Shown here piece after piece: positions 28,789-38,065 of a DNA stretch of 64,000 nucleotides. Position 1 is the stretch's first letter; every line of letters starts with the position of its first letter. The stretch lies in NCBI RefSeq assembly GCF_000807275.1, contig NZ_CP009056.1, positions 2,481,192 to 2,545,191 on the forward strand, read 5' to 3'. Source of the DNA: Frischella perrara (GTDB lineage: Bacteria > Pseudomonadota > Gammaproteobacteria > Enterobacterales > Orbaceae). The translations under genes and the position numbers were made by a program. The notes under the pieces are model-generated. The model worked only from the letters and a program-made list of their open reading frames with translations, was not told the origin of the DNA and searched no databases.

Positions 28789-28914
28789 ATGAAATTAAGA
28801 CATCTCGATATCTTTTATGCTGTAATGACTTGTGGTTCCTTAACGCGTGCGGCTGAAGTTTTACATATTTCTCAACCCGCGGCGAGTAAAGCACTCAAAC
28901 ATGCTGAGCACTGA
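28789..28914 (+). pseudogene. LysR-family regulator truncated by IS10-L
   Basis: MKLRHLDIFYAVMTCGSLTR begins a typical LysR N-terminal helix-turn-helix, continuing RAAEVLHISQPAASKALKHAEH before a stop inside the IS10-L inside end (from 28911). Only 41 residues remain. The truncation is part of canonical Tn10 organisation: an ancestral lysR next to gltS was cut by IS10. Confidence 0.9.
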
Positions 28915-28923
28915 GAGATCCCC

Positions 28924-30132
28924 TCATAATTTCCCCAAAGCGTAACCATGTGTGAATAGATTTTGAGTAAGCAGGGTTGCAGCCACGAGTGAGTCTTCCC
29001 TTGTTATTGTGTAGCCAGAATGCCGCAAAACTTCCATGCCTAAGCGAACTGTTGAGAGTACGTTTCGATTTCTGACTGTGTTAGCCTGGAAGTGCTTGTC
29101 CCAACCTTGTTTCTGAGCATGAACGCCCGCAAGCCAACATGTTAGTTGAAGCATCAGGGCGATTAGCAGCATGATATCAAAACGCTCTGAGCTGCTCGTT
29201 CGGCTATGGCGTAGGCCTAGTCCGTAGGCAGGACTTTTCAAGTCTCGGAAGGTTTCTTCAATCTGCATTCGCTTCGAATAGATATTAACAAGTTGTTTGG
29301 GTGTTCGAATTTCAACAGGTAAGTTAGTTGCTAGAATCCATGGCTCCTTTGCCGACGCTGAGTAGATTTTAGGTGACGGGTGGTGACAATGAGTCCGTGT
29401 CGAGCGCTGATTTTTTCGGCCTTTAGAGCGAGATTTATACAATAGAATTTGGCATGAGATTGGATTGCTTTTAGTCAGCCTCTTATAGCCTAAAGTCTTT
29501 GAGTGACTAGATGACATATCATGTAAGTTGCTGATAGGTTTCCAGTTTTCCGCTCCTAGGTCTGCATATTGTACTTTTCCTCTTACTCGACTTAACCAGT
29601 ACCAACCCAGCTTCTCAACGGATTTATACCATGGCACTTTAAAGCCAGCATCACTGACAATGAGCGGTGTGGTGTTACTCGGTAGAATGCTCGCAAGGTC
29701 GGCTAGAAATTGGTCATGAGCTTTCTTTGAACATTGCTCTGAAAGCGGGAACGCTTTCTCATAAAGAGTAACAGAACGACCGTGTAGTGCGACTGAAGCT
29801 CGCAATACCATAAGCCGTTTTTGCTCACGGATATCAGACCAGTCAACAAGTACAATGGGCATCGTATTGCCCGAACAGATAAAGCTAGCATGCCAACGGT
29901 ATACAGCGAGTCGCTCTTTGTGGAGGTGACGATTACCTAACAATCGGTCGATTCGTTTGATGTTATGTTTTGTTCTCGCTTTGGTTGGCAGGTTACGGCC
30001 AAGTTCGGTAAGAGTGAGAGTTTTACAGTCAAGTAAGGCGTGGCAAGCCAACGTTAAGCTGTTGAGTCGTTTTAAGTGTAATTCGGGGCAGAATTGGTAA
30101 AGAGAGTCGTGTAAAATATCGAGTTCGCACAT
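28924..30132 (-). CDS. tnpA: IS10-L transposase (variant, probably weak)
   Basis: A 402-residue DDE transposase, full length but with substitutions relative to the IS10-R copy, for example Ile for Val in EPWILATN and Ser/Thr changes near the C-terminus (EDSLVAATLLTQ). The DDE residues are still present. In Tn10 the left element makes little transposase; here the base before the ATG also differs, which may weaken ribosome binding. Confidence 0.93.
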   Translation of the reverse strand: MCELDILHDSLYQFCPELHLKRLNSLTLACHALLDCKTLTLTELGRNLPTKARTKHNIKRIDRLLGNRHLHKERLAVYRWHASFICSGNTMPIVLVDWSDIREQKRLMVLRASVALHGRSVTLYEKAFPLSEQCSKKAHDQFLADLASILPSNTTPLIVSDAGFKVPWYKSVEKLGWYWLSRVRGKVQYADLGAENWKPISNLHDMSSSHSKTLGYKRLTKSNPISCQILLYKSRSKGRKNQRSTRTHCHHPSPKIYSASAKEPWILATNLPVEIRTPKQLVNIYSKRMQIEETFRDLKSPAYGLGLRHSRTSSSERFDIMLLIALMLQLTCWLAGVHAQKQGWDKHFQANTVRNRNVLSTVRLGMEVLRHSGYTITREDSLVAATLLTQNLFTHGYALGKL

Positions 30133-30192
30133 TTTGTTGTCTGATTATTGATTTTTGGCGAAACCATTTGATCATATGACAAGATGTGTATC
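30124..30192 (+). ncRNA. RNA-OUT antisense RNA of IS10-L
   Basis: This is the counterpart of the IS10-R antisense RNA, starting TTCGCACATTTTGTTGTCTG. It differs from the IS10-R copy by C-to-T near the 5' end and C-to-G in the ATTTTTGGCG segment. It should still pair with transposase mRNA over the shared region. Confidence 0.8.
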
Positions 30193-30239
30193 TACCTTAA
30201 CTTAATGATTTTGATAAAAATCATTAGGGGATTCATCAG

Positions 30240-30248
30240 GACTTAATA
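30240..30248. repeat. Tn10 target site duplication, right copy
   Basis: GACTTAATA directly follows the IS10-L outside end and is identical to the left copy at 21084-21092. It restores the hsdR reading frame on the far side. Confidence 0.97.
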
Positions 30249-30445
30249 CTCAATTATTACAAAAATCAATGAATAATTTTGATTTATCTCAACCGCAGAT
30301 TATCCCTTATCTTGAAGAATTAATTAAAAGTGTAGATATCACACAAATAGAAAGCGAAACTAAGGATAACTTATTTATCCATAATTTGAAACTAACAGAC
30401 GAATTACCTCGTTGGATGATAACCGTTAAAAATAAATATAGATAA
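30240..30445 (+). pseudogene. hsdR: Severed C-terminus of HsdR
   Basis: Reading on from the shared GACTTAATA in the hsdR frame gives TQLLQKSMNNFDLSQPQIIP through to ELPRWMITVKNKYR and a stop at 30443-30445. The piece has no start signal of its own and is separated from the rest of hsdR only by Tn10. Precise excision of Tn10 would restore a 1027-residue HsdR. Confidence 0.95.
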
Positions 30446-30755
30446 GTTATCTTTTATTGAAAAGCTAATTCTTAGCACTCTTTTTTATATTTAGCTGTTA
30501 TATATATTTGTTATAGTCATGAAGTTTTAATAATTAGCCAACCACATAATTAACATGAATAGATTACGGTTAGTCTTAGGTAAAAAACAGTAAAACATTA
30601 AACCGAATCACAATATTTTGTGAAAGGATTAGATCTGTATAAATTGTTATAAATTAATAGTAATATACACAATGATATTTCATATCATGGTTACTAACCA
30701 TTTTTTCGGTCGATTTAAAATTATGTAAAATAACTAATGAAGTTAATATTTATAA

Positions 30756-30848
30756 TATTTTTGTATTTATTACCTTTAGGTTCAATATTAATAGATATTC
30801 AACAATTTCAACAAAAAATCATTAATATCAACATTTGGAAAATAATAG
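30756..30848 (+). pseudogene. 5' remnant of an HNH nuclease gene
   Basis: TTAATAGATATTCAACAATT and the following bases encode LIDIQQFQQKIININIWK, similar to DIKQLQQKITNITIWK at the start of the HNH gene at 683. About 35 bp of upstream sequence (ATTTATAATATTTTT...TTATTACNTTTA) also matches, showing that promoter and start were duplicated together. The frame closes at once. Confidence 0.8.
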
Positions 30849-30920
30849 TTTTACTCTGATTGCCATTGGGAAACGATTATGTGGCATCAAAACTACCACA
30901 ATGACTACAAGTCCATAATA

Positions 30921-31011
30921 CGAAAAACTTGTTTGCAGCACAGAAGAATTAGAAATGATTGAATAGTTTTCTGGATTACACAACGGGAAACTTCATGCCT
31001 TTCAACTTAAG
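30921..31011 (+). pseudogene. 3' remnant of the small exported protein gene
   Basis: AAACTTGTTTGCAGCACAGA and the following bases match the last 12 codons (KLVCSTEELEMIE) and about 50 bp of downstream flank of the gene at 13668-14123 with only a few differences. It lies on the far side of the type I operon and Tn10. Confidence 0.88.
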
Positions 31012-31146
31012 ATGTTATTGACATATCTATCTTTATCACATTAAGCTAATTTTAAAATTATTATAATAGTTAAACAACCTAAGATATATTGGTACTCAAC
31101 ATTAAGTTATAATTATTATTACAAGATAGATTACGAGGTATCTATT

Positions 31147-32148
31147 GTGTTGAAAGGAAATAAATTGCCAGTACCTATAAAAATTATTTCGACTGGCATT
31201 GCTCTACCGCCAGATAAAATAGAGGCGGTAGATTTAGATAAAAAACTAAATAAACCAAATGGTTATTCACTTAAACGTTCAGGCATACTTTACCGTTATC
31301 ATGCCGATACGCAATTACAACAAGCCGATTTAGCTGCAAGCGCCATTAGTGATGCTCTCACCCGTTGTAATATTGCTGGAGAATCTATTGATTTATTAAT
31401 ATCTGCATGTGCTCTTCCTGTTCAAGCGCTTCCTTACACTGCTGCGCATATTCTAAAAGCAAGCTCATTACCCAAAACGATTACTTGCTTTGATGTGAAT
31501 GCTAGCTGTGTGAGCTTTATCAGTGCGTTACAAGTAGCAGCAGGTTTATTAAATACCGGTATTTATAAACGTATAGCGATTGTCTCTGCCGATTTAGCAT
31601 CACGTGGTTTAGATTGGCAAGATGAGGAATCTTCTTTAATTTTTGGTGATGGTGCAGCTTGTGCAATTGTTGAACAAGGTGACGGAAAGAGTGGCATCCT
31701 TTCATGCTTATTAGAAACCCATACTAATGGTATTGATTTGTGTGAAATTCGCGGAGGCGGTTCTCGTCGAAATATAAAAACCGGTATCGAAGAGCATGAT
31801 TTCTTGTTCCATATGCAAGGAAAACCGCTGTTTAAATTAGCATCATCGCTAATTGAGCCCTATTTAACCCGATTATTAAACCAAGCCGGTTTAACACTTG
31901 CTGATATAGCGACTGTCATCCCTCATCAAGCTAGCCATTTATCATTAGAACATATGCGTAAGCGACTTAATATTTCTAGCGAAGGTCTAATTGATATTTA
32001 CCGTTTCCGAGGCAATCAAGTATCGGCTTCAATTCCTAGTGCATTGCATGAGGCCGTAATAACTCAACGCTTTAATCCAGGTAAACCTGTTATGTTAATC
32101 GGTACGGCAGCAGGTTTAACGTTAGGGGGAATGATTCTATTACCATGA
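31147..32148 (+). CDS. 3-oxoacyl-ACP synthase III (KAS III/FabH/OleA-like) condensing enzyme
   Basis: A 333-residue thiolase-fold condensing enzyme. The catalytic triad of KAS III enzymes is present: Cys121 in DVNASCVSF, His260 in VIPHQAS, and Asn290 in RGNQVSASIPSAL. Such enzymes join an acyl thioester to malonyl-ACP or, in OleA, to a second acyl-CoA. The GTG start at 31147 follows AGGT at a suitable distance. It is the first gene of an eight-gene operon, so it probably makes the carbon skeleton of a specialised lipid. Its 3' end overlaps the next gene by 4 bp. Confidence 0.85.
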   Translation: MLKGNKLPVPIKIISTGIALPPDKIEAVDLDKKLNKPNGYSLKRSGILYRYHADTQLQQADLAASAISDALTRCNIAGESIDLLISACALPVQALPYTAAHILKASSLPKTITCFDVNASCVSFISALQVAAGLLNTGIYKRIAIVSADLASRGLDWQDEESSLIFGDGAACAIVEQGDGKSGILSCLLETHTNGIDLCEIRGGGSRRNIKTGIEEHDFLFHMQGKPLFKLASSLIEPYLTRLLNQAGLTLADIATVIPHQASHLSLEHMRKRLNISSEGLIDIYRFRGNQVSASIPSALHEAVITQRFNPGKPVMLIGTAAGLTLGGMILLP

Positions 32149-33152
32149 GAATTTTAGTGACGGGTGCAACAAGTGGTTTAGGTCGCAATGCCGTAGAGTG
32201 GTTACTTACACAAGGTCATCAAGTTCATGCCACGGGTCGTAATCAAACTGTTGGAAAGCAACTTAGCGCGCTTGGTGCAAAATTTACTGCACTAGATTTA
32301 ATTACCGCAACAGATGCGGATTACCAGCAAATGCTTGTTGATTGTGATACGGTTTGGCATTGTGCTGCATTGTCTTCCCCTTGGGGAAAATATGATTGGT
32401 TTTACCAAGCGAATGTCGTAGTCACATCACGTTTAGCACAGTTTGCCGGTAAACTTGGTATTAAGCGTTTTATCCATATATCAACACCATCGATATATTT
32501 TGATTTTCAATCACACCTTAATATCACGGAAGACTACCTAGCTAAAAAGTTTGCGAATCATTATGCAAACACCAAATATCAAGCAGAAAAATGTATACAA
32601 GAATGTGTCGCGCATTACCCTCATACAGTTTATTTAATATTAAGACCTAGAGGAATTTTTGGTCCACATGATCGCGTGATTATTCCTCGGATGCTAGCAT
32701 TATTGAAACGTACTGGCGGTACATTATATCTGCCGAAAGGCGGACATTCTTTTCTTGATCTTACATTTGTGCTTAATGTTGTTTATGCCATATTTACGGC
32801 ATCGAATAATCCTCATCTTCGCTCAGGTGATGTCTTTAATATTACTAACCAACAACCAAGCCAACTTATTGACTTACTTAATTTATTATTAAGAGAACAT
32901 TTAGCGCTTGATTATAAAGTTCGATCACTACCGTATCAACTTCTATATGGGGTAGCGACCTTACAAGAAGGTATCGCATCATTAACACATAAAGAGCCTA
33001 CTTTAACACGTTATAGCGTTGGGACGTTATATTATGATATGACCCTAAGTCAGGAGAAAGCCATAGCCTGTTTAGGTTATCAACCGCTGTATAGCTTAAG
33101 TGAAAGTGTTGAACTGACCGCAAATTGGTTAAAGCAACAAAGGTTAGTATAA
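32145..33152 (+). CDS. NAD(P)-dependent epimerase/dehydratase-type (extended SDR) reductase
   Basis: A 335-residue extended short-chain dehydrogenase. The Rossmann motif TGATSGLGRNA is at residues 6-16, and the catalytic Tyr-x3-Lys is Y140-K144 in HYANTKYQAEK. It resembles 3-beta-hydroxysteroid dehydrogenase/OleD-type enzymes, which reduce a beta-keto group of a condensed fatty product. Next to the KAS III-like gene, reduction of a 3-keto lipid intermediate is the simplest role. It is separated from the next gene by 1 nt. Confidence 0.82.
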   Translation: MRILVTGATSGLGRNAVEWLLTQGHQVHATGRNQTVGKQLSALGAKFTALDLITATDADYQQMLVDCDTVWHCAALSSPWGKYDWFYQANVVVTSRLAQFAGKLGIKRFIHISTPSIYFDFQSHLNITEDYLAKKFANHYANTKYQAEKCIQECVAHYPHTVYLILRPRGIFGPHDRVIIPRMLALLKRTGGTLYLPKGGHSFLDLTFVLNVVYAIFTASNNPHLRSGDVFNITNQQPSQLIDLLNLLLREHLALDYKVRSLPYQLLYGVATLQEGIASLTHKEPTLTRYSVGTLYYDMTLSQEKAIACLGYQPLYSLSESVELTANWLKQQRLV

Positions 33153-33153
33153 G

Positions 33154-33960
33154 ATGGCAAAAATTATACCCTTTAAAGCCGGATATTGTACCCATATTGC
33201 CTGCATGGCAATGCGGGGAGCAGGGTTTAATGTCTGTCAATTTCCTGCACGAGCTTGGCTGATTGAGGTAGATGGCTATCGTTGGCTTTGGGACACCGGC
33301 TATGCAGACTATTTTAAACAATATACCCAAAAAGGCATATTTAAGCTGTATCAAAAAACAACCCCAGTTTACCTTAATCAGGGAGAATCGCTTAAAGAAC
33401 AATTTAATGTATTGGGAATCGATCTGGCTAGTATACAGCACGTTATTATCTCACATTTCCATGGTGATCATATTGCGGGATTAAGAGATTTTACGCATAG
33501 TCGATTTATTTGTTCTCAACTCGGCTGGCAAACAGTTAAACCATTACGTGGTTTTTTTGCGCTTAAACAAGGTTTTGTGCCCAGCCTGATTCCTACTGAT
33601 TTTGAACAACGGGTAAGTTTTATTGAACAGTTTGAACGTTGTACGCTCGCACCGGAATTATCACCGTTTACATATGGCTATATTTTACCTAATAGCAAAA
33701 AACAGGTAATTCTAGTCCCCTTACCGGGACATGCTGCCGGTCATATTGGCGCATTCATTCTGACCGATAATGGTTGGACATTACTAGCAAGTGACGCAGC
33801 ATGGGTGAAAGCAAATTATAAAGAACTAAAAAAACCATCACGACTAGCTAATTTAATTATGTCAGATTCTCAAGCTTATTATTCAACCCTTAATCAGCTT
33901 CATCAACTCTCTTATCATCCTGATGTTACCATTTATTTAAGCCATGAGGGGGAAGAATGA
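33154..33960 (+). CDS. Metallo-beta-lactamase-fold hydrolase
   Basis: A 268-residue MBL-fold protein. The zinc-binding motif SHFHGDH is at 100-106 (H101, H103, D105, H106), with further ligands probably in LPGHAAGHIGAF and the C-terminal LSHEGEE. The family includes lactonases, thioesterases and glyoxalases. In this operon a thioester- or lactone-hydrolysing step is plausible but not shown. There is no signal peptide, so it is cytoplasmic. It overlaps the next gene by 4 bp. Confidence 0.82.
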   Translation: MAKIIPFKAGYCTHIACMAMRGAGFNVCQFPARAWLIEVDGYRWLWDTGYADYFKQYTQKGIFKLYQKTTPVYLNQGESLKEQFNVLGIDLASIQHVIISHFHGDHIAGLRDFTHSRFICSQLGWQTVKPLRGFFALKQGFVPSLIPTDFEQRVSFIEQFERCTLAPELSPFTYGYILPNSKKQVILVPLPGHAAGHIGAFILTDNGWTLLASDAAWVKANYKELKKPSRLANLIMSDSQAYYSTLNQLHQLSYHPDVTIYLSHEGEE

Positions 33961-35246
33961 GGTTACTAAAAATACTGTGGTATTATTGGCGCACCAAACA
34001 TCTAACATTTAAAAATCGCGCTACACTTCAAACCTATCAACTAAAACAATTACAAAAATTTAAACAACGCGTTTTAACTCGAAGCCCCTATTTCAGCCAA
34101 TTTATCCAACAACCATTCGAAACCTGGCCATTAATGAATAAAAAAATAATGATGGAAAATTTCGATCAAATGAATACCGAACATCTTACCTGCCATTCCT
34201 TATTGGCATTGGCTCAACAAAGTGAACAACAACGTGACTTTAGTGCCAAAATGGGAAAATTTAGTGTCGGCTTATCATCAGGCACATCTGGGCAACGAGG
34301 TCTTTTTGTTGTGAGTCCGAAAGAACAACAAATGTGGGCGGGTGTCATATTAGCAAAAATGTTGCCACGCGGATTACTAACCAAGGAACGAGTAGCCTTA
34401 TTTTTAAGAGCGGATAATCACCTTTACCATAGTACAAACAGCCATCGACTAACATTTCGCTTTTATGGTCTTTATGATAATTTTCAACAGCAACTTGAAT
34501 CACTAAATGACTATCAACCAACGATTGTTGTAGCACCGGCACAAGTACTACGAGCCCTTGCCATAGAAAAACTTGCTAACAAATTAAAAGTGAATCCAAT
34601 TTTAGTCATATCCGCAGCAGAAGTACTAGAAGAACAAGATAAAGCGTTAATCAAACAAGCCTTTCAGCAAGTAGGTGAAGTCTATCAAGCGACAGAAGGA
34701 TTTCTGGCTGCCACTTGTCCATTGGGTACACTTCATTTGAATGAAGAATTTCTCTATATTGAACCACAATGGATAGATGAAGATCGCTTTATACCAATTA
34801 TTACTGATTTTACTCGCGAAACGCAGCCTATCGTGCGTTATCAATTAGATGACATTTTGGTACGACGATCAACACCTTGCCCTTGTGGTCGGCAAGGAAT
34901 GGCGATCACACATATTGAAGGTCGGTGTGATGATCAGTTACTTTTAACCGATCAACAAGCAAAGCCATTAACCATTTTTGCCGATTATTGTAGTCGAATA
35001 ATAGCCAATCATTTACCGTTAACTTGTGACTATCGTTTAATTCAGCATACAAAACATCATTTTGAGTTAATCGGCTGCTGCTCACAAGTACATTTAAGTC
35101 AATGCCAACAAGCATTAACAGCTCATTTTATACAACAAGGGGCTAATGTTGATGAATTAGTATGGACATTGACGGCAGTCAATACGTTGCCGAAACAATT
35201 TGCCCAGAAAAGACGGCGGATCATTCGTGAACGAGGTAGCCAATGA
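33957..35246 (+). CDS. F390-synthetase-related adenylate-forming enzyme
   Basis: A 429-residue member of the adenylate-forming superfamily, close to the coenzyme F390 synthetase/phenylacetate-CoA ligase branch. The phosphate-binding loop SSGTSGQRG is at residues 107-115; YQATEGFLA matches the core A5 motif, and YQLDDILVRR lies near A7/A8. Gammaproteobacteria do not make F420, so the substrate is probably a carboxylic acid activated as acyl-AMP. In this operon it may play the part OleC plays in olefin synthesis. It overlaps the neighbours on both sides by 4 bp. Confidence 0.8.
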   Translation: MRLLKILWYYWRTKHLTFKNRATLQTYQLKQLQKFKQRVLTRSPYFSQFIQQPFETWPLMNKKIMMENFDQMNTEHLTCHSLLALAQQSEQQRDFSAKMGKFSVGLSSGTSGQRGLFVVSPKEQQMWAGVILAKMLPRGLLTKERVALFLRADNHLYHSTNSHRLTFRFYGLYDNFQQQLESLNDYQPTIVVAPAQVLRALAIEKLANKLKVNPILVISAAEVLEEQDKALIKQAFQQVGEVYQATEGFLAATCPLGTLHLNEEFLYIEPQWIDEDRFIPIITDFTRETQPIVRYQLDDILVRRSTPCPCGRQGMAITHIEGRCDDQLLLTDQQAKPLTIFADYCSRIIANHLPLTCDYRLIQHTKHHFELIGCCSQVHLSQCQQALTAHFIQQGANVDELVWTLTAVNTLPKQFAQKRRRIIRERGSQ

Positions 35247-35851
35247 AACCCTTCTTTAAGCGATTAACCTATTTAATCATTGGCTGGGGCATGGTGGGAG
35301 TCTGCTACCACAGTGCCGCTATACTACAGCGCGAACCATATTTACTGCCGGTTTCTTTCATTGACCAATGGATAGCATTCACTCCTCATGCTGTTTGGTT
35401 TTATCTTTCGTTTTTCCTGATCATACCTATCTGTTTTTGCGTCGCACCTTATAAGCATGTACGTTGGATGTCGATCTGTTTTATGGTCAGTAGTTTTTTA
35501 GCGGCATTGTGTTATCTTATTTTTCCAACCACAATGGTTTTCCCGATCGATCAGGGTACTTCGATCAGTTCTTGGTTGCTAAGCAAACTGATTGATATTG
35601 ATGTACCCGTTAATTGTTTTCCCTCACTGCATATCGATCTAACATTACTGGCTATTTGGGGGACTTTAGATAAGCATCATCCCGTACGTAATACTGTATT
35701 AGTATTATGGGGAATCATGATTGCCTTATCCATTATTCAACTTCGACGACATCTCTTTATTGATTTTGTCGGAGGTGTAGTTCTAGCGCTCACTGTCGGG
35801 TGGAGTGTACGTTTTATATTTAGTCGTTTGATTAATCAACCTTTAGAATAG
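35243..35851 (+). CDS. PAP2-family membrane phosphatase
   Basis: A 202-residue membrane protein with about five or six hydrophobic helices. The PAP2 motifs CFPSLH and LRRHLFIDFVGG (Arg-His-x3-Asp) are present in the second half; the first motif is degenerate. Such enzymes remove phosphate from lipid phosphates or transfer phospho-headgroups, as inositol phosphorylceramide synthase does. It probably acts on the lipid product or its headgroup at the membrane. Confidence 0.78.
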   Translation: MKPFFKRLTYLIIGWGMVGVCYHSAAILQREPYLLPVSFIDQWIAFTPHAVWFYLSFFLIIPICFCVAPYKHVRWMSICFMVSSFLAALCYLIFPTTMVFPIDQGTSISSWLLSKLIDIDVPVNCFPSLHIDLTLLAIWGTLDKHHPVRNTVLVLWGIMIALSIIQLRRHLFIDFVGGVVLALTVGWSVRFIFSRLINQPLE

Positions 35852-35865
35852 TGATAATAATAATT

Positions 35866-36972
35866 ATGATGGAATTAATTTTACCTCTAATAATCATGTT
35901 AATCATGATCATGGCTGAAGCTTTTATTTTACAATTCATTAAAAAAGTAACAATTAACTGGTCTGATATTGTTTTTAATCTCAACTCCGGGCTTTTAATG
36001 CTCTGGTTATTCCGCGGACTTGAGTTAGTTTGTTATCATTTCATGTATACACATTTTAGTTTCAATTTATTTATGCATGTTCCTATTATCATAACGTGGC
36101 TATTTACCATACTCGCGTGGGATTTTGGCTTTTATTGGGAACATCGATTACACCACAAAATCCCCATGTTATGGGCAATTCATATGGTCCATCATCAAGG
36201 TGAACACTTTAATTTATCGTTAGCTATCCGTAACTCTTGGTATTCATCACTAACCTCAATCCCATTTTTTGCATTACTGGCTATCGCCGGCGTTCCAACC
36301 TCGATTTTTATTACGGTATCCATTTTCCATTACTCTATCCAATTCTTTAATCATAATGCAATCACCCCTAAATTAGGGATATTAGAACGGATTTTAGTAA
36401 CACCAACGCATCATAAAGTTCATCATCTTAAAGACCAGTATTATGCTAACAGTAACTTTTCTGGTTCATTTATCATGTGGGATAAGCTCTTTGGTACCTT
36501 TGAAACCACTCCCAAAGACAAATCAATTAACTACGGTAGTCAAGGTCTGATCTCGCAAAACCCTTTTTGGGCGAGTATGTTACCTTTTATGCGCTTATTG
36601 AAAATTCCATTTACACCTACTCAAGGCTTTTATCGTTTGCCAACGATTTTATTGGTCAGTGGTTGTTTATTTCTATTCAGCCTAGCGATCTGTTATGTGT
36701 ATGATTATGGCTACGGTTATCAAGATCCCAATGTCATCCAATACTCATTATTTAGTTGCTTAGTTTTAGCCAGTATCGCATTAGGGGGGATTGCAGAAGG
36801 AAAACACTGGGCAATCATCAGTTGGTTTATATTGTGCTGGTTTATCCCCCTATTTTTTATTATTTTCCTGCAATGGTCAGCGTTATATTGGTTACTATTT
36901 ATGGGAATGATAGCTTTACATGGTTCTATTACACTCATTATATGGCTGAAAGGGAAATATCATGTCAACTAA
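35866..36972 (+). CDS. Sterol desaturase/fatty acid hydroxylase family membrane enzyme
   Basis: From the ATG at 35866 the product is 368 residues; GTG at 35851 is an alternative start that touches the preceding stop codon. Several membrane helices enclose the histidine clusters of the di-iron fatty-acid hydroxylase superfamily: HRLHH, HMVHHQGEHFN, and THHKVHH. These enzymes hydroxylate or desaturate long-chain lipids, for example at C-4 of sterols or the 2-position of sphingolipids. It overlaps the next gene by 11 bp. The substrate is unknown. Confidence 0.85.
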   Translation: MMELILPLIIMLIMIMAEAFILQFIKKVTINWSDIVFNLNSGLLMLWLFRGLELVCYHFMYTHFSFNLFMHVPIIITWLFTILAWDFGFYWEHRLHHKIPMLWAIHMVHHQGEHFNLSLAIRNSWYSSLTSIPFFALLAIAGVPTSIFITVSIFHYSIQFFNHNAITPKLGILERILVTPTHHKVHHLKDQYYANSNFSGSFIMWDKLFGTFETTPKDKSINYGSQGLISQNPFWASMLPFMRLLKIPFTPTQGFYRLPTILLVSGCLFLFSLAICYVYDYGYGYQDPNVIQYSLFSCLVLASIALGGIAEGKHWAIISWFILCWFIPLFFIIFLQWSALYWLLFMGMIALHGSITLIIWLKGKYHVN

Positions 36973-38065
36973 GCCACTACCCAAACTACACTATTCTAAT
37001 TATGCCGAGACAGCCTTTCATCAAAGACTGATGAGTGAAGCCGAGGCTTATTTAACCCAAAAAGGCGATCACCGTTATGCCAACAGCACGTTAATTTGCA
37101 AAAATTTATTACTGTTAGTGCTTTGTGGTTTGTGCTACTTGTTAAGTTTACAACAAGTAAACGTATGGCTATTTGCGCTTTATTATTTTGGTTTTGTTAT
37201 GCTAGCAATGCTAGCTAATATTAATGCCCAACATGATGCTTGCCATAACGTGCTTTTTAGAACGCCATTAGCTAACCGCATTTTTGGGCGTTTAGTTACC
37301 TTGCCTTTAGGCGTTGATCCTCATTATTGGCGAGTCAGGCATGTCGATTATCATCACATCTATCCTAATATGGAAAAGTATGATCTAGATATGGAAGAAA
37401 ATGGCGTCTTTCGCCAAACTCCTTTCCAAAAATGGTATCCTCACATGCGTTACCAAACTTATTACTGGCCGTTCATTGCGGGCTTATCATTGCCCTATAT
37501 TGCTTGGGTATTTGATTGGTCTGATCAGTTAGGAAAAACATCACTAGCAGCAGATAACAAAACGTTAACGGGTATCAAAGGTTGGGGATTATTTTTAGCA
37601 AGCAAAATTTTGCATTTCACAATCGCTTTAATCGTACCCATGTATATCCTCGCGAGTGTGGGAATAAGTTGGTATTTGGTGCTATTAGTTTATCTACTAA
37701 CGCAAATGCTCTCCTCTTTATTTGTTGTCTGTTTATTATTAGGCACACATTGGGTTGATCCGGCCTTCTATACAGTTCCTAAAAATAATCAAATCGAACA
37801 TGGATGGTATCATCAACAATTTACTACATGTTGTGATTGGTATCCCTCCCCGAAAATATTGAACGAATTATTAGGTGGACTTAATTTACATTTGACTCAT
37901 CACTTGTTTCCGGGTTGGAGTCACCGTCATTACTCGGCTTTAATGTTGATTGTTGAACGGTTAGCAAAAGAATATCAATTGCCTTATCGGCGATTAAGCT
38001 ATCCTGAACTGCTCACTTCGCAACTGAAATTTATTAGTAAAATGGCTCAAAAACCGGAATTATGA
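36962..38065 (+). CDS. Membrane fatty acid desaturase 1
   Basis: A 367-residue membrane-bound di-iron desaturase. The three histidine boxes are HDACH at 91-95, RHVDYHH, and LTHHLFPGWSHRHY near the C-terminus, with four membrane helices in two pairs. It introduces a double bond, or hydroxyl, into an acyl chain using oxygen. It is closely related to the next gene, with shared segments such as PLGVDPHYWRVRH, LDMEENGVFRQTPF and LGGLNLHLTHH, so the two arose by tandem duplication. Confidence 0.88.
   Translation: MSTKPLPKLHYSNYAETAFHQRLMSEAEAYLTQKGDHRYANSTLICKNLLLLVLCGLCYLLSLQQVNVWLFALYYFGFVMLAMLANINAQHDACHNVLFRTPLANRIFGRLVTLPLGVDPHYWRVRHVDYHHIYPNMEKYDLDMEENGVFRQTPFQKWYPHMRYQTYYWPFIAGLSLPYIAWVFDWSDQLGKTSLAADNKTLTGIKGWGLFLASKILHFTIALIVPMYILASVGISWYLVLLVYLLTQMLSSLFVVCLLLGTHWVDPAFYTVPKNNQIEHGWYHQQFTTCCDWYPSPKILNELLGGLNLHLTHHLFPGWSHRHYSALMLIVERLAKEYQLPYRRLSYPELLTSQLKFISKMAQKPEL

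Larger units (their letters stand above)
28911..30239 (-). mobile_element. IS10-Left
   Basis: A 1329-bp inverted copy of IS10, with inside end CTGAGAGATCC at 28911 and outside end finishing GGATTCATCAG at 30239. It differs from IS10-R at scattered positions, including the IHF-region near the outside end and the transposase start region (AAAATG here, AAGATG in IS10-R). IS10-L of Tn10 is known to be the less active copy. Confidence 0.96.
30446..31146. other. Gene-poor scar region with two partial repeats
   Basis: About 700 bp without an intact gene. It holds a fragment similar to the start of the HNH nuclease gene (30756-30848) and a fragment matching the 3' end and downstream flank of the exported protein gene (30921-31011). 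The last 100 bp must carry the promoter of the lipid operon. Confidence 0.75.

Noticed and set aside
30849..30920. Minus-strand segment reading WTCSHCGSFDA, like a zinc-ribbon transposase end
   Set aside because: Only a dozen residues before a stop; not enough to assign an IS family.
36756..37031. Extra gene between the sterol-desaturase-type gene and desaturase 1
   Set aside because: It overlaps both real genes in another frame and has no family features.
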